Of a stretch of 64,000 bases of DNA, positions 38,842 through 51,518 are shown piece after piece. The translations under genes and the position numbers were made by a program. Origin of the DNA: Bombus terrestris (lineage: Eukaryota > Arthropoda > Insecta > Hymenoptera > Apidae); NCBI RefSeq assembly GCF_910591885.1, contig NC_063275.1:15550501-15614500 (forward strand). Reading direction: 5' to 3'. The notes under the pieces were generated by a model. That model did not search any database, had not been told where the DNA came from, and was given only the letters and a program-made list of their open reading frames with translations. The stretch's first letter is position 1, and the number at the start of each line of letters is the position of its first letter.

Positions 38842-41800
38842 CTACGAAAGGAACGGATTCGCTGTAGTAGTTGTATTCGCTGCCCAAGGATCTTGTCGAA
38901 TCTGATTAATTGTAGGACGGGGTGGTGGTGCTGTTGCCGTCGCAAACGGATTTGCTGAGTATGACATCGTTGCTGTAAATTTTTATTAATATTAATTTAA
39001 AACGCCAAATTGTAATAACTATAATAAATACAGATACAAACAAATCAGGGATGTAAACAAATAATTTTTGTTTCTAGTATATCTATAATACACACGGTTC
39101 GAATAAAATATGATAGAAATATGAAAATGACGCGGCACGCGAAGTGTTAAACTGTAATCAGAAAATTTCGGTTTTACAATATATACAATGTTATAATTTT
39201 CTTAATATACCATCATTTTTTGCTGAAAATAAAATCCATCCTAATATAACTTTAATACCATACTTGAACACAATATTTGAATCATGCATTCATGCAATAT
39301 TATTCACCACCTTGAAAGTACTCACGAATTTACTTCCAATGAAACGCTATTTTGCGGACAAAATATATTACAAATAACGTAACCCATTATTTGTTTCAAT
39401 AAGGCTCGAATTAAAATCACAGTGATGTAGTTTAATCGAATAGTTCTTTTTTTCTTCTTTATTAAACGATTATATATACATACAATAAATTCTATAGGTT
39501 TCACCATTTGTATTTTAAAATTAAATCTCTAAATCTTTTGTACGGTATATGAAAAATTATATTCGAAATAAGGCGTTACCTGCAGGAGTAGGCGTTGCTG
39601 ATTTGATCGCGGAGGTACTAACAAGATTATCAAGATTAACGAGAGCAGAGTTCTCTCCAAGAAACGATTGTGGTGTTTTTTTAACAGCTCCTGTACTAGT
39701 GGGAAGAGTTTCTGCTATGCTCCCCAAATCAAATGGATCTGGTGATAGCGTACTTACTGCAGTCAATTAAAAAATCAATAAATAAATTATTCATATGGTT
39801 AACAATAATAAAAAAACTTCATTAATAAATACCGTTATTCGCTGTTTGCAGACTAGATCCAGGTTTATTCCTGTTAGTAATTACATCAAATTCATCTAAA
39901 TCGCTCAGTGGACTGGCTGCAGAACTGGTCTGATTTCCAATGGAAAAGTTGTTAAGACTAGGGCCAGTACCGTTGAAGTCGTTATTAGTTGTATTGAATG
40001 TAGCTGTTGAAGTTGTAGGCAGATTAAAGCCTATGTTTTGTGGTGATTGTGCCGCAAAACCAATGTTTTGCGTTAAGGTAGGATTGTTAAAAGATGGAGA
40101 TGCAGATGTCATACCTTCTCGGGTAGCCTAAATAATTTGACACAAAAATATTAATATATTATATACATAATATATTATATATATATGTAATATATAGAGG
40201 TAGCATAGAAATTTAGAGGACTTAGAAGACATGGAAGTTAAAAGAATAAACGTCTTACCTGCTTTTTATTTGTATCAGCTTCAGTAGTAGTAGTAGTAGC
40301 AGAAGGTATTGGTGACCAAGGATCTGTGCTAGGCGAAGTTGTAACTGTTACAGGCGATGATGGAGGTGCTCGCCAGGAATCAGCTGTAGCAGCTAAAATC
40401 AAATTAATTACAAAATGATCATAAATTACATTCATACGATTTAGTAAACATTAAAATTCTTTTTCAATAAACTATACTTGGTTTTTGTGATGGAATGGGA
40501 GCCCATGGATCTATCGCAGGTGATGTATTGCTTGTTGTAGGAACGCTCCACGGATCGTTTTGTGGCTATATAAAAAAAAAGAACACGTAAATTTTTTATG
40601 CAACTTTCAATAAACTTTCAACACGATTATGCTATGATTTATCAATACAATGTTTGTTGTGTTACTCGAACATACCTTATATGGATAGAATTGAGATATA
40701 TCCAAAGACTGTTATGTAACATGCAAAAGGTATGCAATGTCGTGTTTATCATGCAATAAGCAAATGTATAAACTTAACTAAATAGAATAACATACTTGAG
40801 GTCTTGGCGGAGGTGGCGTAATTGGTATACCCCAAGGGTCGGTTTTTACATTGTATCCACATGCTTCTTCTAAGTTTACATCCAACAAATCTAGCATATG
40901 ACTTTGTTTCTCAGTTTGCGGCGCTCTGAAATTAATGTATTTCTTTAGGCAAAACCAAAATGGACTTTGTGATAACTGAAAAAAGGTTAAATCTAATTTA
41001 ATGTCTACTAACTTAAAATCTTGCTGACTTTGACTAAGAGCTAATTGCAATCTGACGTCATCACTACGTCTTCTTTGTTCTTCTTGCTCTGCTTCTTCTC
41101 TCGACATTGCCAAAGCTAATTGTAACTGTAATTCTTCTTCACCTACTGTTTGTGGTCTTGCAGCTTCTAATTCAGCTAAAAAGTGCGCAAATTATAATTA
41201 ATTACATTATTAAGTTACATATCTGTAAAAATATATATTAGCAGAAAAGATTATAAGCATTTAATAAATATTTACTCTTACGTCTAGTTGTAGTTTCAGA
41301 TCCCAGGCGACATGGCTCCCAATCCTGAAACTGAACATGAAAAAAGAAAAAAGAAAAAGAAGGAAATGTTTATTTAAAGAATTTTTTGCATTATTAAACT
41401 TTTCTATCTTCATATCAATGTATACTTACATCACTGCTTACAGGTGACATAGTGTCTAAACCATCACTACCAAATCCACTAACTGATTGTGCAAATCTTT
41501 CTTTTGCTTTCAATGCTCTAGCTCTTTCATTTCTTAATCTTTCATCATCTTTTAATAAGGCCACTAGTTGCTTTGCTTTTTCTCTTACATTCACTCCTTG
41601 ATCCTTAGATCCTTCCATGTATTGGAAATCTGAATAAGGACAACTTAACTTTACGGACTATCAATTTGTATTAGTATTTTATATTAGATTTTGTATTATA
41701 AAGCACAAAATTATATACCTTTCAATGTTTGGATGGCAAAAATATTTTCTTTACATTGCTGTGCAACTTTTTCTGTGCCTGTTTTAATAAGATATTCTAG

Positions 41801-43324
41801 AAGAACTAAAGCTTTGTACACATGTCGCCAATTTTTACCATGATCATTTAATCTTTTCCATAACATTTGCATAATCTCAGTAAAAGCCACAACATTATAT
41901 GTTAAATCTGCAATTTCTGCCATAAGAGTACTACTTGGACCCCAAGGATCATTACTGGTGGCTTTACGTACAGCTTTCTGTATACATAAAAAAATTTTGT
42001 TCTTTAATATGTAAAATAGTATATTTGTAATATGTAAAATATTATTTATTTACCTGAGCATTGCTATAGTTATGGGCAAGATTAACAATATCTCGCCTGA
42101 TACCTGCCAAATTCACCTGCATGACGTCTTGACCTTGTCTTCTCATCTAAAAGATTACCACTTTATATTATAAGCAGGTAGTAATATTCCTATATCTTCT
42201 AGAAGCCCATACTTATCATCATATATATACACATTTATGTCAGTTACATTTAATATATGCTAATAATTCCCAATGCAACTGAAATATAAGTTTAGTCATA
42301 TTTATTTAAAAAAATTATTTTAGACAAAAGCTGGTAATAAATATGGGCAATCACTTAATATCAAAGCCATGCGACTAAATATGCATTAGTAAGAAAATAG
42401 GAAACTCATTGTAAAGTTCTTACATTACTCTACTTTTACCAAATCAACATTACTACTTTCTATTTGGTTAGTAGTAAGATGGATGAAAGTAACTAAAGTA
42501 AAAGTGTGATTAATACAAAAGTAAAGAAATCCTCTTCAGTGTTGTTCTTTTATCTTAGATATGGCATTACTGTGTAATTTAAAAATTATATACCAAACAA
42601 AATGCTACAAAATAATGCAACACAACAAACTGTTATTCTTATATATATATAAAGCTCTAAAGCAAATTAATTTCATTTGAGATGTGCCTATATAAATGTG
42701 TATTCAAGATAAACAATTTTTAACTAAATCAGTACATTTTATATTGTATATTTGTGTACATTAATTGTAATTTGTATTATCATAATAATTCTTTTTAAAA
42801 GAAAAGTTTTACCACAGCCAGTCAAGCTTCCTTATAAGAAACATTTAAAAATTATTTTCATAATAAACATAACATTAATGATTTTTTTAAATAATTTGAT
42901 GCAATACTGACTTGCATAATGTGCAGAACTTATCATCATTACATAATTTCGCAAAAAATAAAACATGAATGATTTCAAGTATGTGCTGTAATTGTATTAC
43001 TAAATACTATAATCCTTGTATATTTTTTACATATACAGGATGTTATATCTTATTACAATTATTTAAAAAATTTCTACATCATAGAAACATGTTAAGGGGT
43101 TCTTTAAATAATCAGATTGTAAATCCTAAATGTTCATCATTTTTAAATTTTTATCAACACCCTGTATATCACTTATTAATGTAGTTTGCAAAACATTGAT
43201 CTACTTTATTTGTTCTTTAAACATTTTCTAATAATATAATTGATTAGTAAAGTATTAACAATTGTTATTTTGTTAACTGTGGCCAGTTAATAAAATTTAC
43301 CTTCTGCATAGCCATTGTTGGCAT
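38842..43324 (-). CDS. lqf: Epsin (liquid facets-type endocytic adaptor)
   Basis: Exons 42054-42146, 41719-41977, 41430-41629, 41282-41324, 41013-41175, 40796-40925, 40676-40708 (33-nt, optional), 40478-40565, 40259-40392, 39833-40127, 39580-39756 and 38842-38972 join in phase to 581 residues from the ATG at 42146. An upstream exon ending at 43301 adds MPTMAMQK in frame from an ATG at 43324. The ENTH domain starts at MQVNLAGIRRDIVNLAHNYS and contains TSNDPWGPSSTLM and FTEIMQMLWKRLNDHGKNWR; it binds PtdIns(4,5)P2 and bends membranes. Two ubiquitin-interacting motifs follow (EEELQLQLALAMSREEAEQ and DDVRLQLALSQSQQ), then a clathrin box LDLL, AP-2-binding DPW/DPF motifs (TDPWG, NDPWS, IDPWA, TDPWS, PDPF) and two C-terminal NPF motifs for EH-domain partners. 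It serves clathrin-mediated endocytosis, notably of Notch ligands. The exact N-terminus is uncertain. Confidence 0.93.
43032..43168. mobile_element. Short MITE-like element in an epsin 5' intron
   Basis: The terminal inverted repeats TATACAGGATGTT (43032-43044) and AACACCCTGTATA (43156-43168) match with one mismatch and bound about 137 bp with no coding content. They are flanked by TA, consistent with a TA target duplication. The CAGGGTGTT end is common in insect MITEs. It lies between epsin exons, so it should be spliced out. Confidence 0.6.
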
Positions 43325-44510
43325 ATGAAATATGGCTGGGGTCGTTGATGAAGCTAGTTCTTGTCCACAAATATAGAAAACTCCCAAACACTTTTCGAAT
43401 CACAATAAAATCCTAGACTATTAGATAGTTTAATAAATAAATAAGAAACATTTGTTACATTTACCTGTTAATGATGAATAAATTCTTATTTAATATGATA
43501 CATAATTAAATGATAATACAATTAACTGAGAGCATTTTGAATGGGACTTTAATAACATTACTAATTATTATGCAAATAAATATTGCACAGAATACTGCAT
43601 TCTTTATTTTTCTAATGCAATATATATTATAAGTATATGAAGCTAAATAAAATACATGTATAGTTGTTTGATACATAATATTAACTGTAAATTATACTAT
43701 AAATTTTGTACTGTACATAAAAGAATAGCATATATAAGAACTGCTTATGAACTAAATAGGCACAACTCATGTTGATCAGTATATAAAATTCATCTTCTTT
43801 TAGCTGTAAATGTTTTTTTAAGTATTATACAGGGCATATAGCTGAAGTGTTATAGAAATATTTAATTAAAAATAATAACATTTTACTCTATACATATTTA
43901 ACATTACTATCACTATAATAATGTAAAAATGGAACAATATAATAATAAGATAGACTTAAAGAAAATTTTGTTTAGTTAAAGAAGAAAATATCCCTATCTG
44001 TAAAACACTATACCATATATTAACAAATCTAATTTTATATAAAGCAGTTTTGTAAAAAAAAAGGAATACAAGATTAAAAACTTATAATCTTACTCAATTC
44101 TTTTACAGATAAATGCAGTTATGAAAAAAACTGAATTAAAAAATTAAATAAAACTCACAAATTTGCATAGTCTGTAGTTTATATTTAGAACTGTCACAGG
44201 CTTTTGAATATAAGCCATGCCCTTTTAATAAAGCATTCTGACAATAGATCAGAGTTGCAGTTTTTGTGCAATATTGATATTAAATTATTTTAAAAATATA
44301 AAATATTTGATTATATATACATATAATGTTTGAAACTACTTTCTTTCTTTTAATAGTAATACCTCTTGCAAGCATTTTATTGAAGGAAATCAAAATAGAA
44401 ATCAAAGAAGAAGAATTTCTTATATTGGAAGAAAAAAGAACTTGACCCAAACTACTGTTTTAAAAAATAATAGGCTACATGCAACAGTGAAGAAGAATAA
44501 AATTACTTAC

Positions 44511-44562
44511 GTTGATATAGTGGAGGATTCAAATTCTCCTTTAAAAAAGCCGTGTTATTAAA
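44511..44562 (-). other. Putative noncoding 5' exon of epsin
   Basis: A 52-bp segment is bounded on the minus strand by TTTTTCAG and GTAAGT splice consensus sites. It has no start codon in the epsin frame, so it is likely a 5' UTR exon upstream of the exon ending at 43301. Confidence 0.4.
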
Positions 44563-46437
44563 CTGAAAAATGAGAAAATATCTTTATCTTTCTATTATGC
44601 ATCTTATCTTATCACTACATACATAGAATAAATTTTCTACAAAGGAGATGATAATACATTTATTTAACAAATTCTGTATGATTACATCAGACATAGAATT
44701 AATTTTATTCAATACAGGTATTTAAAAAAGACAAATGATTAATGAAATGATATACATGAATAAAGCTATATACTGTGTGTACCTAAGATTATCATCATAT
44801 GGTTTCTTTAAGACAGTTAAAACATATTATATCTATTAATGACCATGAAACTATTGATTTCTATTTTCTTTATATCATAATTTCTAATCTTCAACAAATT
44901 TAGATAAATAATAATACATTTTTTTAGTAAAAACTAAAATACAAAAATAAAAATAATATAATAATATTGTATTTAAAATATTATTGATATTTGTAATGAC
45001 TATACTTTTATAAATATTAACTTTAGACATTCAATATGATAGCTCGATATTTCGTTTTGCCTATTGAAGTCTGAACAAATTATTTCTTTGTCTCACAAAA
45101 AAGCTCATTACTGCATTCTTCCTTATATGATTTGAAAGCTTAAATCGACCGAGACATCGACACACATATGCACGTTAAAATGACAATCATACGCTACACA
45201 AATATCAGGTAATGATTCCTTCGGATAGATTTAAAAGAACAATATCGTGAAACGTGTATACTATGGGCTATCTTTCAGATATAACTAACACAATAGATAT
45301 ACGTACACTGGCTTAGGTGCAAGACTAATCCATGAAAATGCGTGATATGTCAATTTCGAAACTATCTATGCTTTCTCATGCTCGGGCGTGACTTTGTAAT
45401 ACTGCACTTTTTCCGATCCGTTTCATATACAGGTTAACATAGAATGAAATAGAGGGAACGAATTAACGAAAGAAAACACATTACAATTAGAAGATATCTA
45501 AGAACATTATTATGCTGTCGAAACGGAATCAAACTTATACTCTTTTATTCTACGGACTATACCACTTGTACTAACACATTAATGACAATCTGTTTCTGTA
45601 AATTTATTTGCAACTCTCTATAGAACTTTGTACTCACCGTAATATATACTGGAAATTTAATGCACTAATTTCAACGGAAATAAGAAACAAAATAACATAA
45701 AACTCTTATGACAAGTCCATTCACAGGCACTGACGAATTAGAAGTTATGAGGCAAGATGGCGCTGAAAAATATTTCCTTCTTTACAGTTTCGCACTCTGT
45801 GGTAATTTTAAAGAAGATTTAACATTCGATTTGTTTCATGAAACTAAATGTATTTCGATTTGTTTGTCAATAAGTGCATACCTGTCCTACAAGAAATGTA
45901 ATAACAATCCACGTACTACGTGATTTTTTATTGAAATAAGAAATTTGTCACTGAAGAGTTGTCTCTCTTTATATAACTCTAAGGACGATTTTCATAATGC
46001 GATTTTCTATGCATAGCTATATCAAATGAAAACGTAGCCAGCGTTTAATAATTGAAAACGTTGGAGAAAGTGTAGTAAGTACGAAAACAGAACGTACTTA
46101 ATGAATAAATCTATGATGTATGCACATACCATCATATGCGACCCCTTCAGGTTTCAATTGTTGATTGAAATATTCTGTTTTCAAACTGACAATATTTCGT
46201 CGATATTACTGCCCCATAACAATTAGAGACAAAACAAGAAGTGAATAAAAACTTGTTACTCTTACGCGATATTGTTATCGTCACGTTGATTAAAATATAT
46301 CTAAATGAAGTATATGAAGAAGTAAACGTCAGCATTCGAACATAACCTTAGTCTTTGTTATTTAAGTGGAATTGGTATTACTATTCTAATAATTATTTTC
46401 TTTTGAGAATTATTTGTTATAAGTACAGCATTCCAAA
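44563..46437. other. Divergent upstream region between epsin and NCOA5
   Basis: This is AT-rich DNA holding the 5' ends of both genes. The segment 45030-45460 has more CpG and may be an epsin promoter. A 71-codon plus-strand frame at 45708-45923 has no family match. Confidence 0.4.
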
Positions 46438-49400
46438 ATGAATGTAAGATTATTAAAAGATCCTGCTACTGTAAGTAGTCGTATATTTGTGGGTCATTTA
46501 CAAACTGATGATATGACTAAAGTTGAGTTGGAAGAACATTTTTCAAAATATGGAACAGTTGTTGGTTCTTCGATAAACCGAGGTTTTGGCTTTGTTCAAT
46601 TTGAAGAAGAACAATCTGCTCAAAAAGCTATTCAAAATGAAGATGGAGCAATGTTCAAAGGCAGAAGAATAGGTATTTTCATGAATGATTCTTATTTTGT
46701 TTGTTTCCTACTATTCCTATTATTTTCTTTTCGCATTTAATAATGCAATTGTCCACTTATTTCTTTGTTGCTATTTTTATAATAATATATATTAACATAT
46801 TTCATTGAATATTTCTTTAAATAGATGTTAGGCCAGCAAAAAAGGATAATCAATCCGGTGGAGGTGGTGGAGGAGGAGGAAAACAATTAGGAGGACCTAA
46901 TAATCAATTTAATTCTGCCAATAATCATTTTAATGCTGGGAATGATCCTTTTAATAGTGGAAATCAGAATTATGGAGGAAATTCAAATTTCAATGCTAAC
47001 CAAAGCTTTGGTTGTGATTCACAGTTAAGCGATAATCAGAAAGTAAATAATATGCAAATTCGAAGTGGTGGAAATGATCCATTTGGGGATGGAAATCAGA
47101 ATAGAGATAATGTGAATGACCAATTTGGAAATCAAAATAGAAACAATGGGAATGATCAATTTAGCAATATAATGCAAAATAAAGGGAACAGTAATTTTAA
47201 TCCAAATAATCAGAACAGAAGTGGTAATGACCAATTTAATCAAAACAGAGGTGGTAATCAATTTGGGCTAGGTGGAAACCAAAATAGGCCTGGTGGAAAC
47301 CAAAACCGAAATGCAAATAATCAGAATCAAAGTGGTGGTGGAGGTGGCATGAATAGCGGTGGGAGTGGTCGACCAAGAGGTAGTAGAGGTGGAAAAAATC
47401 GAAATAAAAATAGAGATAATTCAGGTGGAAATAACTTTAGAGATCGCAGTCCTATTAATAGAGGTAATCGTTTAGATGATAAAGGTGGTAGAGATTGGGA
47501 ACATAAACAAGGGGATAGATTAAGAGGGAACAATTTTGGCAGAGATTCATTCAATGATAGTAATAACCGTTATGAAGATTTTAAAAATTCTGCTCCTAGA
47601 GATATGAATATAAGTTTTAAGTAAGTTAAGAATATTTTTATGTTTCCTTCTTGTACAATAATTGTTTATTAATATCAATATCTTTGTTTAACAGTAATAC
47701 AAGTACATCAAATGAATACTCAAATGCAACAACTGAGAAAAATGACTGTGAAATTATTGTTGTTAACAAAGCATTAACGTAAGTATAAAAATAATTTAGT
47801 TTGCTTTATAATCGTTGAATGCTTTTGTAATTAATTTTTATAAATAGGGAATATGCGGAAAGTATCGAAATGAGGTTGAAAAAAATTGGCTTAACAGTTG
47901 ATTTGTTATTTCCAAATGAGGATGTACTTCTAAGTAGAGTTTTAGGAAATATTGCCAGTCGGGGATGTTTATATGCAGTCGTAGTTACACCAATAAATCA
48001 AGAACATCATTCCCTAACTTTAAACATTCTTCATGGTTTACCCCAGGGTAGGTTTCTTAATAACTTTATTAAAATGTCTAAATCATTATGTTAATAAAAT
48101 CTCATTTTTCTGTACAGAACATAGAAATATGCTTGTTGAAGATGCTATTAATTTAATATCACGAGATTTTGTTAATTACAAAGCTGGTGGACGATCGGTT
48201 CCATTGAATACACCTTTTGCAAACGAACGGCATCCTGATGCCATTCAGGTTCTTTTAAACATGCTGGCTGATAATCATCAGTTAACAGTTTTGCAGTATG
48301 ATCGTGTTATAAAATATCTTGAAATTAAACGTGAAGAACAAGTACAAGTTGAATTGGGAGATGTAAAAGATTTACCAGCTACGACGACGATAACAGTCAG
48401 TGATCCGAAACAAGCAGAATTACAATCTAGGATACTTAATATCCTAAACAGTAATAAAACAACTTCATCTGCACCAACACCTAGTCCAGTACCAGCGCCT
48501 ACTACAACACCAGTGCCCGTTCCGCCAGCTACTTGGGGAACAGGTAAAATTTGTATAATTTTACTATTTAAGCTTAAACAAAATGTAAATACTATCTTAT
48601 TATTTTATATCAAATTTCTATTATTATAACATTACTCATAAATTAGCAGAACATACATTTTAAAAGTATAATGGATTTTGAGTTCATAAAGTTAGTTATC
48701 AATTATCATTCTAGTGATTTTCTGAAGCAATTAATTAAGAAAAATTCCTTTGGTAAGGTATTGAAAAGATACGCATACTATAAGTGCAATAATATTGTGT
48801 TTTACTGCAATATGTACTTCTATTTGTTACAAAAATACTGCTACCGATCTATTCGTTATGTAAAAACAGCAGTATTATAAATAGAAACGATATCGCGTTT
48901 TTAACCTGAAGAAACAGACCTATTGCAACTTTTTGCATTTTTAAAAAGGTCGTTATGGGTGTATCTTACGGATTTTAGATCACCTATTTCTTATTTTCTT
49001 TTCTGGATTTGTTTGTGTATCTTTCATGAACATATCCAAAAAAAATGTTTAAAATTTAAATCGTGTATATAAATTCTTAATGATGGCGTTTGAAAACTAT
49101 TCAATGTTGACAAAAAAACGTAAAGTTTGTCTAAGAAATTTTAGACAAATAATTTCAGGTAAAATTTTAATATAAATATTGAGCACGAGTGATCAAAAAA
49201 CACAAACGAACTTCGTACGCTTTGGGTTTCTGATCAAGTTCTTCGTGCGTGTAGTGCTACTGTGCCGCTTACCATACAATCCAGTGATCAAAGCGAACGA
49301 ACTTCGAATATATATATTGCTGGTATTACAACTGCTAACTTCATGAGTACATCATATTATGCCAGCAGCATCAACTGCGTCAACAGCATCCACAACTACT

Positions 49401-49568
49401 ACTACTACTACGGGAGTTTCACCGTCACCTCTGCTAAACGATCCGACAGTTCAAAAGGCACTTGACAGTCTGTTGCAAGGCAATTTACTCAAAAGCATCG
49501 GCGATCAGCAACCAACTACAACCTCAACACCTCTGTTTGCTGCTTTTTCGAATATCGGCCGATTTTAA
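46438..49568 (+). CDS. NCOA5: Nuclear receptor coactivator 5-like RNA-binding protein
   Basis: Six exons (46438-46672, 46825-47620, 47695-47778, 47848-48047, 48118-48543, 49366-49568) join in phase to 647 residues. Residues about 10-85 form an RRM, with RNP2 RIFVGHL and RNP1 RGFGFVQF. Residues about 90-345 are a low-complexity region rich in Asn, Gly, Gln and Phe, with repeated GNDQF / NNQNR units and an RG-rich end. The next block (EIIVVNKALTEYAESIEMRL, GLTVDLLFPN, CLYAVVVTPINQEHHSLTLN, GLPQEHRNM) is the anticodon-binding-like domain typical of NCOA5, a coregulator of nuclear receptors. The C-terminus is Ala/Thr/Pro-rich and ends in a helix-like DPTVQKALDSLLQ segment. The last acceptor is a CAGCAG tandem (49363-49368), so two forms differing by one Ala are possible. 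Confidence 0.88.
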
Positions 49569-50897
49569 TTTATTTCAATTTTATTTATCATATAATAAAT
49601 AATTGGGGGTTTGGATCTCCTTTATTTTTCTGACATTCATACTCTTTCTGATGAATAGTCGCACTTGTTTTAATAACATGGAATTTTTATGACAGCATTT
49701 GATAAAAAATTAGAATACTAACAGGATTGCATTCAAAATAATTGTGATATTTGCATCCGAAAAAATGTTAGCATGCTTTTATATGTATTAAAAAAAGTAT
49801 ATTTTAAATATAGAATTCATAATGCTTTGTAAATTCTATAGATGTTATCTGCATAGTTCATAAATACTTGTTTGTATAGTGGTTCAGTCTTTTTACTTTT
49901 AGAAAAGAAATATTTTAGTTTACTATATTTCACATAAAGTAAATGATGGAGAAACTAAATATTAAAGAAATTTAATCTTATTTTCTCTCGTGGTAATTAT
50001 CTTTTCTATTACTATACAACTAGGCTTTGAATACACTTTGAATATATTAACAGGTTTAAAATATGATCGAATATTACATTTTATTGATAATTAAATAGTT
50101 TCTTATGATATAGACTATTTCAATATGTAATGTACTGAAGTAGTAATCAACAATTTAACTAGACAATTTATTATCCTTGATATATAGAATTTATTATATT
50201 GTAATTTTAATGAATTGCCATGATTATTTCTATTACTTCTACAGTTTTTAATAATGTAAAGTATTCTTTATATGTGAACATAAAGCATTTGATTTTTATA
50301 GTGGATTATGTAAGATACACAATATATTAATTTTTCTATTGCGTTATTAGAAATACACATATTGTGATGAAGATTGTTTAATTTTTACTCATTCATCAAT
50401 TTCATTATCTCTGTTATATTTTTTCCTTCATATTTATGTTATTACACACATTTCTATTAGTTTGAATATTTACACAAATGTATTGTGTATAAGAAGCACA
50501 TTTTCTTAGGAACTAGGTAAATATCATGTATAACTTCAATAAAATGTTTTTAGGAATATTTCATGTCTTTCATTAATAATGTTGTATGATGTTGATGTCT
50601 CTCTTATGGGTCTAAAAACAAGAAAATATATTTATGAAATTGAGTTCCAGTTTTAAGTGTCTAATACATTACATTTTTACATACCCTTGCAGCCCCAAGC
50701 AATTAATATGTAATTATTATAAAGCAGTTTAAGCCATGGATTTACAAGCAGCCTTATTAGATTTATAAGCAAGAAATGAGTGTACAAAGTGAAGTATTTA
50801 AATAAAGGTGGTTTGCAGGATATAAAGCATAACGTTAAGAACTCACAAGTAAGTGAAGCTACAAATATAAACCAGTATAAGCAAGTTTACTATCTAT
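49569..50897. other. 3' flanks of the convergent NCOA5 and SMYD4 genes
   Basis: This is AT-rich DNA with no exon. An AATAAA-type signal lies near 49593, soon after the NCOA5 stop. Nothing else is recognisable. Confidence 0.45.
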
Positions 50898-51472
50898 TTA
50901 CTTAAATTTACCTAAGTAATAACTCTTCAGGTATTGTTCCGCGTGTACGATTTCTTCACACGGCTGGGATACCTTCTTATATAATATATCAAGGACTGAC
51001 TTTACTGCATCAATATCATACATATTTTTTACCAGTCTTTGCTTATAAGGTTTTAATCTTTCTACAAGCTCTTTATTTTTTTTAATAGAACCAATATGTT
51101 TTTGCAAAATTTCATCGTACGTTGGCCAATCAAATGCACACGCGATACAATCGCATTCAAAGAAATAGTCTTGTATTATTTTTTCTCTTCTTTCAGATTT
51201 TGTCATATATGCATATGCAGCACCGTAATTTGTGAATATTTGATCTCCAGGATATATTGGTCTTAGAGCACGAGTAATCATTGTTAGCTCTTCAAAATGA
51301 CGAAATGTATTTGGTGCGCAAGAATGATTGTACAAACTATGTGTTACATATAATCCTGAACCTGTCTTAATTCCTGGTTCTTGTTGCACCTAAAAATAAA
51401 TTAATTATTATATAAAAGTGCTTTAAAATAATTTATATATATATATATAAATAATTAAATAATATATAAATA

Positions 51473-51518
<46 letters not shown>

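Noticed and set aside
49190..49465. About 90 codons open in a second frame across the last NCOA5 acceptor, with poly-Tyr
   Set aside because: It overlaps the correct Thr-rich frame; the poly-Tyr is the shifted reading of the poly-Thr repeat.
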